Assembly: GCA_002308235.1 (NCBI GenBank)
Contig: DBVS01000010.1
Span: 1-12,657 of the forward strand
Source of the DNA: Lachnospiraceae bacterium UBA1258
Lineage (GTDB): Bacteria > Bacillota > Clostridia > Lachnospirales > Lachnospiraceae
Reading direction: 5' to 3'
DNA length: 12,657 nucleotides
Part shown: piece after piece, positions 7,062 through 12,657 of the stretch
Layout: each line of letters opens with the position of its first letter
Position numbering within the stretch: position 1 is the stretch's first letter
Program-made: the position numbers and the translations under genes
The notes under the pieces: generated by a model
Databases searched by the model: none
The model's input: only the letters and a program-made list of their open reading frames with translations
Told to the model about the DNA's origin: nothing

Positions 7062-8450
7062 CTATTTTTGTATCCGCAACCCCTTGGGATAATGATTTTT
7101 GATGATTCCGCCCGAAGCCTTTCCGAGTCCCATGGAAAAACCTTGGGTCATGACCGAAAGCCACCCCTTTAATTCCGGACTGCAGGAAACGGTCTCACCG
7201 CAAAGGTATTTAAGAGCCTCTTCCTCCGAAAGGTCTGCCCATTCCGTAAGCTCGCAGGGTTTTAAGGACACTGCCAGCGCATGGGCGGGCTCTAAGCGGT
7301 CTTTCTTTTTGACCGCAACGTGAAGCCCGGGGCGGAGTACCTTTAAGCCCTTTAGATCAGGAAAACTTTCGGGCAAAAGATAGATGTTTTCGCCGAATTC
7401 CACGGGCACGGTGCCTTCAAGCAGCTCATCGGCCGCTTCGGGCCTTATTTTCATTTCCTTCGTAAAAAGAAGCCTTAAGTCTTTTGTCAGGTTCTTGTCG
7501 GCGGTTTTCTTAACGGTATATCCTTCGCTTTTTTCACCGCTTTTTTCTAACAGTGCCACGAAATGCCCTTCGCCGTTAAGCTTATGGGGCCAAAGTCTCA
7601 TGGTATCTGAAAGCGCGGGATCGTTATTTGCCCATTCCGGCCTTCCCTTTGCAAAGAAAGATGCAAGGGGCGACGAAACAAGTTTAAATTCCGGATGCCC
7701 CGAAAGGAAAGCTATTATGGTGCCTTCGTTTTCACCGGGATTAAAGGTGCAGGTGGAATAAACGAGGCGACCGCCGGCCTTTAACATGGAGGTGGCGCAA
7801 TCAAGGATCTCGGCCTGGCGCTCTATGCATGTTTTAACATTTTCTTCGCTCCATTCGGTGACGGCGGCTTCTTCTTTTCGGAACATGCCTTCACCCGAGC
7901 AGGGCGCATCAACGATTATTTTGTCAAAGAAAGAATCAAAGCGACCTTTAAGAGCTGAGGGTGATTCGTTCAGTACAACTGCGTTTCGGACCCCCATTCG
8001 TTCCACGTTTTCGGAAAGGATCGAGGCCCTGGTGCGATTGATTTCGTTTGAGACCAAAAGCCCTTTGTTAAGGAGCCTTCCCGCGGCCTGAGTGGATTTG
8101 CCTCCGGGAGCCGCGCAAAGATCGAGAACGTAATCTCCGGGCTTTGGATCAAGAACCGAAACAGGTGCCATGGCACTTGGTTCCTGAATGTAGTAAAGAC
8201 CCGCGAAATGGAGCGGGTGTCTGCCGGGACGGTCCCCGGCATTATAATAATAGCCTTCGCTTGCCCAGGGAACCTTCTCCAAAGAAAAAGGAAAATCCCC
8301 CGGAATCTCGGCATTTTTGCATTTTAACGGATTAAGGCGTAGACCGCAAAAGCGTTCTTTGTCGAAAGATGCGGCAAAATCGGGAAATTCGGTACCCAGA
8401 AGATTTTGCATGTCGCGCAGAAAACCGCTTGGTAAAGAGAAATCGCTCAT
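7062..8450 (-). CDS. rsmF: RsmB/NOP-family rRNA cytosine-C5 methyltransferase (RsmF/YebU-like)
   Basis: A 462-residue SAM-dependent RNA m5C methyltransferase of the NOL1/NOP2/Sun family. Seen motifs are the SAM-binding motif I DLCAAPGGKS (110-119), motif IV DAPCSGEG (181-188) with Cys184, and motif VI STCTFNPGENEG (232-243) with the catalytic Cys234. The two cysteines are the release and nucleophile pair of this family. The N-terminus (LPSGFLRDMQNLLG) and a substrate-recognition C-terminus ending in FSMGLGKASGGII and HYPKGLR match RsmF-like proteins with the extra C-terminal RNA-binding domain, rather than the shorter RsmB. The likely target is 16S rRNA near the decoding centre, inferred from E. 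coli RsmF; the precise base may differ in Firmicutes. ATG 8450 fits the family N-terminus but has no Shine-Dalgarno: the preceding 14 bases are almost all A/T. The symbol is family-level. Confidence 0.9.
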   Translation of the reverse strand: MSDFSLPSGFLRDMQNLLGTEFPDFAASFDKERFCGLRLNPLKCKNAEIPGDFPFSLEKVPWASEGYYYNAGDRPGRHPLHFAGLYYIQEPSAMAPVSVLDPKPGDYVLDLCAAPGGKSTQAAGRLLNKGLLVSNEINRTRASILSENVERMGVRNAVVLNESPSALKGRFDSFFDKIIVDAPCSGEGMFRKEEAAVTEWSEENVKTCIERQAEILDCATSMLKAGGRLVYSTCTFNPGENEGTIIAFLSGHPEFKLVSSPLASFFAKGRPEWANNDPALSDTMRLWPHKLNGEGHFVALLEKSGEKSEGYTVKKTADKNLTKDLRLLFTKEMKIRPEAADELLEGTVPVEFGENIYLLPESFPDLKGLKVLRPGLHVAVKKKDRLEPAHALAVSLKPCELTEWADLSEEEALKYLCGETVSCSPELKGWLSVMTQGFSMGLGKASGGIIKNHYPKGLRIQK

Positions 8451-8456
8451 AAAAAA

Positions 8457-8485
8457 ATATTAAGACTTTTTATGCGGAAATTCAA
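8457..8485 (-). promoter_or_regulatory. Possible leaderless promoter of the methyltransferase-GH30 unit
   Basis: On the minus strand TTGAAT (8485-8480) and TAATAT (8462-8457) stand 17 bp apart, each matching 4 of 6 consensus bases. The predicted start, about 7 bases after the -10, would fall on the A of the ATG at 8450. Together with the absent Shine-Dalgarno this suggests a leaderless mRNA, but the region is very A/T rich and chance matches are likely. Confidence 0.3.
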
Positions 8486-8552
8486 TCAAAAACCGACGAT
8501 TTTTTTTGTAAAATAGCAATATCTGACAATCACAAAACACAGTTTGATAGGA

Positions 8553-8593
8553 TTGGCCAAATTATTTTTATTATAATTTCTTCAAAGAGGGTG
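8553..8593 (+). promoter_or_regulatory. Putative GH115 promoter region with palindrome and ribosome site
   Basis: A perfect -10 TATAAT lies at 8572-8577, and the ribosome site GAGGGTG at about 8587-8593 precedes ATG 8599. No good -35 at 16-18 bp is present: the nearest candidates are TTGATA (8544-8549, 22 bp away) and TTGGCC (8553-8558, 13 bp away). A perfect 8-bp palindrome, TTGGCCAA (8553-8560), sits just upstream of the -10 and could be an operator, so regulated (activator-dependent) initiation is plausible. The divergent methyltransferase promoter shares this 148-bp region, which holds nothing else I can assign. Confidence 0.45.
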
Positions 8594-8598
8594 ATTTT

Positions 8599-11430
8599 AT
8601 GGAAAACTATATTCTTTGGAACGGTTCCGAAGCCCCGATTTTTATGGTGGATTCGAGTACCGAGAGCGGAATTGTAAAGATCGCGGAGAAAGTCTTAAAG
8701 GACTTTTCGAAAGTTACATCAAGGGAAGTTTCCCTGACTCCGTGCAGCGATAGTTTTGCCCCCTGTAAAAACGGAGTTCTTTTTGCGGTAACGGATAAGA
8801 GTCCGCTTCTTTTATCCCTTGAAAAGCAAGGAATTATCTCCCTTAACGACATTCGCGGAAAGAGAGAAGTATGGAAGGTTTCGGCCCTTCATGCGGAAGC
8901 TTTCGGCGTTGAAAATCTGCTGATAATTGCGGGATCCGACAAACTCGGAGCAATATACGGCATGTTTTCTTTGTCGGAGAAGATGGGCGTATCTCCCCTT
9001 GCCACCTGGGCTGATGGCGTGATTCCCACAAAGGACAGGATCGTTCTTACAGACACCGATTTTACTACGAGTTCCGAACCCGCAGTCAAATTCCGCGGTT
9101 TCTTTATAAATGACGAATGGCCCTGCTTCGGCAACTGGACCGGTTCGCATTTCGGCGGCTTTACGGCCGAGATGTACGACCGTGTTTTCGAACTTTTGCT
9201 TCGTCTTAAGGGTAACTATCTGTGGCCCGCCATGTGGTCTTCATCCTTTGCTCTTGACGGACCGGGCCTTGCTTCCTACGAACTTGCCACAGAATACGGC
9301 ATATTCATCGGAAATTCCCACCACGAGCCCTGCCTCAGAGCCGGCGAAGAGTATAGAAAGGTCAGAGGCCCCGAGAGCATCTACGGGGATGCCTGGAGTT
9401 TTATTGACAATGAGCAGGGGATTACCCGTTTCTGGAAGGATTCTCTTGAGGAAAGGGGCGGCTTTAACAGTGTTGTGACCGTGGGCATGCGAGGCGAAGC
9501 CGACAGTACCATTCTTGGGGAGAAGGCAACACTTAAGGACAATATCGACCTTCTCAAGGGCGTTATCACCTGCCAGAAGAAGCTTCTTGCCGAAGCGGAA
9601 TCAAAGTTTAACAAGAAGTTTCCTAAAATGCTTGCCCTCTATAAGGAGGTTGAGCCCTTCTACTACGGTGATGAGAAGAATCCCGGACTTATCGACTGGG
9701 ATGAACTTAAGGATATAACCCTCATGCTTTGTGAGGACAATCACGGATATGTGCGCACCCTTCCCGGCCCCCGCAACAAAAACCATCCCGGCGGCTTCGG
9801 AATGTACTATCACGTGGACTATCACGGAGACCCGATTTCCTACGAGTGGATCAATTCAACGCCCATCACTCTTATCTGGGAACAGATGAAGAGAGCCTAC
9901 GAATACGGCGTTAAAGAAATCTGGATATTGAATGTGGGAGATTTGAAGCATAACGAGTTCCCTCTTTCTTTCTTCTTAAATCTTGCTTATTCGCCGGAAG
10001 CCTTCAAGGATACCGCATCTCTTAAGGTTTACACGCGAAAGACGGTGGGAATGCTCCTTGGAGTCGAGGCCGATTCCGACATTGCCAAGACAGCCGCGGA
10101 TATTCTTACGGAAACCGTCAGACTCAACGGAATGAGAAGGCCCGAGGCACTCAATTCCGCCGTATACAGCCCGAACCATTTCGGTGAGGCGGAGCGCATG
10201 TTAAAGCGCGCGGAGCGCCTTGAGAACAAAGAAAAACAGCTTAAAGAAAACCTGTCACCCGCAGGGCTTGAGGCCTGGTATTCTCTTTCCGGCTTTCAGA
10301 CGGAGGCCACGGTCAATCTTCTCAGAATGCATTTAAATGCAGGCATCAACAATATGCTCGCTCTTCTGGGACTTAAGACCGCAAATGCCTACGCTGACAA
10401 GGTTACCGAAGCCATCCGCCTTGATAACGAACTGAAAAAAGAATGGGCTTCCTTCAAAGACGGCGAGTGGAAGGGAATGGAGCTGGCTCCCCATATCGGC
10501 TTTACCAAGTGGAACGAGGACGGCTGCAGATATCCCGTAAGAGCTCTGGTGGAACCTTTGGACAGACCCCATATGGCAGTGAGACGCGCCGACGGGGATA
10601 AGATCTTTGATAAGGTCTACGGATCTCCCATGGAGCTTGAGATCAGGGATTTCCTTTATCCGAGAGAGACGGATGTCGATATAGACCTCTATAACACAGG
10701 CGTTGAAAAATATAATTTTGATTTAACAATACCTGAAAATTTATGGCTGACGGCTTCCGAAACATCGGGAGAGGTTGGCGACGTAAAGCGGATCACGCTT
10801 AAGTGTAACAGAAATGCCCTGCCGGAAGAGACCGAAAAACTCACCCTCACTTTGAAGGGCGGAGACACGACGGTGCTTATAACAGTATATGGCCGCAAGT
10901 CTGCGGACGAAAGAAATACAATAATAAAACCGTGTGTTATTTTTGAGGGACGCTTTGGTTATGTGATCCCGAGTGACGCCTGTCTTGCCAAGGATGACAG
11001 TGTTTATGAAATGGAAGATTACGGTATATGGGGCATGGGCCTTGCTGCGAAGGACGGAGCGGGCGACAGAGCTTTTGCTTCGTACCTGATCTATTCCGAA
11101 AGCGAAAGAAAAGTTACCCTTGAATGCGATTTTGCTCCTTCGGCACCTCTCTTCGGAGACGGAAAGCTTGAATTCGGCCTTTCGGTAAATTCAGGAGACC
11201 TTAAGATCTTAAACACGGCGCCTAAGGGGTATAAACCCGGAAACACCGGGGACAGAGACTGGAGCATGGGTGCTTTAAATCACCGTCGGGGTGTTTGCAC
11301 GGACATTACCCTTACAGAGGGCGTGAATGAAATAAAGATACAGTTGAAAGATCCGGGACTGGTGCTTCTTCGTATGTTTGTTTACGGAGAGAGCATGCCT
11401 TATTCCTATCTCGGACCGGAAGTAAAATAA
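8599..11430 (+). CDS. GH115 xylan alpha-1,2-glucuronidase, cytoplasmic
   Basis: A 943-residue protein of glycoside hydrolase family 115, an inverting enzyme that removes (4-O-methyl)glucuronic acid from the 2-position of xylose in glucuronoxylan or its fragments. The N-terminal domain has the GSDKLGAIYGMF segment (112-123). The barrel carries RGFFINDE (166-173), LRLKGNYLWPAMW (201-213), GNSHHEP (238-244), GMRGEAD (296-302), DNHGY (380-384), HVDYHG (405-410) and NVGDLKHNE (445-453). A helical segment follows, and the last ~145 residues (from about 800) match the GH115 C-terminal domain, ending near YSYLGPE. Total length fits the family. There is no signal peptide (MENYILWNGS is polar), unlike many secreted relatives, so it probably works inside the cell. 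The start is supported by a ribosome site at 8587-8593. A GH3 gene follows 16 bp after the stop. Confidence 0.93.
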   Translation: MENYILWNGSEAPIFMVDSSTESGIVKIAEKVLKDFSKVTSREVSLTPCSDSFAPCKNGVLFAVTDKSPLLLSLEKQGIISLNDIRGKREVWKVSALHAEAFGVENLLIIAGSDKLGAIYGMFSLSEKMGVSPLATWADGVIPTKDRIVLTDTDFTTSSEPAVKFRGFFINDEWPCFGNWTGSHFGGFTAEMYDRVFELLLRLKGNYLWPAMWSSSFALDGPGLASYELATEYGIFIGNSHHEPCLRAGEEYRKVRGPESIYGDAWSFIDNEQGITRFWKDSLEERGGFNSVVTVGMRGEADSTILGEKATLKDNIDLLKGVITCQKKLLAEAESKFNKKFPKMLALYKEVEPFYYGDEKNPGLIDWDELKDITLMLCEDNHGYVRTLPGPRNKNHPGGFGMYYHVDYHGDPISYEWINSTPITLIWEQMKRAYEYGVKEIWILNVGDLKHNEFPLSFFLNLAYSPEAFKDTASLKVYTRKTVGMLLGVEADSDIAKTAADILTETVRLNGMRRPEALNSAVYSPNHFGEAERMLKRAERLENKEKQLKENLSPAGLEAWYSLSGFQTEATVNLLRMHLNAGINNMLALLGLKTANAYADKVTEAIRLDNELKKEWASFKDGEWKGMELAPHIGFTKWNEDGCRYPVRALVEPLDRPHMAVRRADGDKIFDKVYGSPMELEIRDFLYPRETDVDIDLYNTGVEKYNFDLTIPENLWLTASETSGEVGDVKRITLKCNRNALPEETEKLTLTLKGGDTTVLITVYGRKSADERNTIIKPCVIFEGRFGYVIPSDACLAKDDSVYEMEDYGIWGMGLAAKDGAGDRAFASYLIYSESERKVTLECDFAPSAPLFGDGKLEFGLSVNSGDLKILNTAPKGYKPGNTGDRDWSMGALNHRRGVCTDITLTEGVNEIKIQLKDPGLVLLRMFVYGESMPYSYLGPEVK

Positions 11431-11446
11431 CAGGAAAGGAAACCAA

Positions 11447-12657
11447 ATGAAACTTACGAAGAACAGCGCAAAAATCAAAGAGTACAGACAGAAAGCCACC
11501 GAAATTGTGAGCAAGATGACTCTTGAAGAAAAGGTTTCTCAGATGATTCATCCCGCCAAGGAGGTCGAAAGACTCGGAATAAAGTCCTACAACTGGTGGA
11601 ATGAGGCGCTCCACGGCGTGGCCAGAGCCGGAATCGCAACCATATTCCCTCAGGCTATCGGTCTTGCGGCTTCTTTTGACGAAGAACTGGTCGAGAAAGT
11701 CGGCGATGCGGTATCAACCGAGGGACGTGCGAAATATAACATGCAGGTCAAAAGAAATGACCGCGACATTTACAAGGGCCTTACCTTCTGGGCTCCAAAC
11801 GTAAACATTTTCAGAGATCCCCGCTGGGGCAGAGGTCATGAGACCTACGGAGAAGATCCCTACCTTACTTCCCGCCTCGGCGTTGCGTATGTAAACGGTA
11901 TACAGGGTTCTGACGAAAACCACTTAAAGGCTGCGGCCTGTGCAAAGCATTTTGCCGTTCATTCGGGTCCCGAGGATTTGAGGCATGAATTCGATGCCGT
12001 TGTTTCAAAACAGGATATGAGGGAAACCTATCTTCCCGCTTTCAAAGCCTGCGTGACGGAAGGTAAGGTTGAAACCGTCATGGGCGCATACAACCGCACC
12101 AACGGAGAGCCTTGCTGCGGAAGCAAGACACTCCTTAAAGATATCCTCCGTGACGAGTGGGGATTTGAAGGTCATGTGGTTTCCGACTGCTGGGCCATCA
12201 AGGATTTCCACGAAGGACATCATGTAACCGAAAACCCTGTAGAATCGGTATCTCTCGCCGTAAATAACGGCTGTGATTTAAACTGCGGAGGCCTGTTCCT
12301 TTACCTCGTTCAGGCTGTAAAAGAGGGCAGAGTTCCCGAGAGCCGCATTGATGAAGCCGTGATCAATCTCTTCACCACAAGATACAAACTGGGTCTTGCA
12401 GACACCGGTGAAAAGACCGTTTATGATGACATCCCTTACACTGCCGTTGACAGTGACGAGATGCGCGAGTTAAACAGAACGGTATCGGAAAAGTGCCTGG
12501 TTCTCCTTAAAAATCAGGGTGGCCTTCTTCCCCTTGATAAGAAAAAGGTTCACACCATCGGTGTTATCGGCCCCAATGCCGACAACAGAAGAGCCCTTGT
12601 GGGTAACTACGAAGGCACCTCTTCAAGATATGTGACGATCCTCGAAGGTTTGCAGGA
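11447..12657 (+). CDS. GH3 beta-xylosidase/beta-glucosidase-like enzyme (3'-truncated by window edge)
   Basis: The first 403 residues of a cytoplasmic GH3 glycosidase, which normally has about 700-720; the frame is open to the window end. The start at 11447 has an AGGAAAGG ribosome site (11432-11439). No signal peptide is seen (MKLTKNSAKIKEY). The barrel domain has SYNWWNEALHGVAR (47-60), FWAPNVNIFRDPRWGRGHETYGEDP (split across 114-138), AKHFAVHSG (166-174), MGAYNRTNG (212-220) and HVVSDCWAI (243-251), whose Asp247 is the expected nucleophile. The second domain begins near residue 345 with LLKNQGGLLPL and VIGPNAD. The WWNEALHG signature places it with the xylosidase/arabinosidase branch, so beta-xylosidase on xylo-oligosaccharides is favoured by the neighbouring GH115, though beta-glucosidase activity is not excluded. 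The acid/base residue lies beyond the window. Confidence 0.92.
   Translation, partial: MKLTKNSAKIKEYRQKATEIVSKMTLEEKVSQMIHPAKEVERLGIKSYNWWNEALHGVARAGIATIFPQAIGLAASFDEELVEKVGDAVSTEGRAKYNMQVKRNDRDIYKGLTFWAPNVNIFRDPRWGRGHETYGEDPYLTSRLGVAYVNGIQGSDENHLKAAACAKHFAVHSGPEDLRHEFDAVVSKQDMRETYLPAFKACVTEGKVETVMGAYNRTNGEPCCGSKTLLKDILRDEWGFEGHVVSDCWAIKDFHEGHHVTENPVESVSLAVNNGCDLNCGGLFLYLVQAVKEGRVPESRIDEAVINLFTTRYKLGLADTGEKTVYDDIPYTAVDSDEMRELNRTVSEKCLVLLKNQGGLLPLDKKKVHTIGVIGPNADNRRALVGNYEGTSSRYVTILEGLQ

Noticed and set aside
8489..8508. A-run then T-run as a terminator in the divergent intergenic region
   Set aside because: There is no GC stem and both flanking genes read away from this region, so no terminator is expected.
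11236..11250. CCCGG-AAACA-CCGGG hairpin
   Set aside because: It lies inside the GH115 coding sequence, has no T-run, and the codons fit the family C-terminal domain; likely chance.
1..12657. CRISPR arrays, tRNAs, insertion sequences, phage or defence genes
   Set aside because: No repeated spacers, cloverleaf-like segments, transposase or terminal repeats were seen on either strand; all sizeable space is taken by the genes listed.

Overview
The window comes from a low-to-mid GC Gram-positive anaerobe. It is most likely a fibre-degrading member of the Clostridia, Lachnospiraceae/Butyrivibrio-like. The basis is strong purine-rich Shine-Dalgarno sites, tight ATGA-coupled operons, intrinsic terminators, and cytoplasmic hemicellulose-oligosaccharide enzymes. 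The placement is an inference from style and gene content, not from a marker gene.

Left part, plus strand (1-5551). The first gene is the 3' part of an exporter-type ABC transporter (fused membrane and ATPase domains) that begins before the window. After a 71-bp gap with a plausible promoter comes a compact four-gene unit: a stand-alone ABC ATPase (1535-2203), two ABC-2 type permeases with large extracytoplasmic insertions (2200-3450 and 3453-4592), and a GFO/IDH/MocA-type NAD(P)-dependent oxidoreductase (4589-5539). Junctions 1 and 3 are ATGA overlaps and junction 2 has a 2-bp gap, so the four are probably co-transcribed and co-translated. The first three form a complete ABC-2 exporter; its substrate and its link to the oxidoreductase are unknown. 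The unit ends at a strong bidirectional terminator whose loop contains the stop codon.

Middle part, minus strand (8450 down to 5580). An RsmB/NOP (RsmF-like) rRNA m5C methyltransferase is followed 24 bp later by a signal-less GH30 glycoside hydrolase. The two converge on the terminator at 5524-5551.

Right part, plus strand (8599 to the end). A divergent intergenic region (8451-8598) leads into a GH115 alpha-glucuronidase and, 16 bp later, a GH3 beta-xylosidase/beta-glucosidase-like enzyme cut off by the window edge. Neither has a signal peptide. Together they would suit cytoplasmic breakdown of imported (4-O-methyl)glucuronoxylan oligosaccharides: GH115 removes the glucuronic acid branch and GH3 releases xylose. 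The GH30 enzyme could act on related imported side-chain oligosaccharides.

I found no CRISPR array, tRNA, rRNA, transposase, phage gene or evident new defence system. The most worthwhile observations are the four-gene ABC-2/oxidoreductase unit, the likely cytoplasmic GH115, and the overlap of coding sequence with the terminator.
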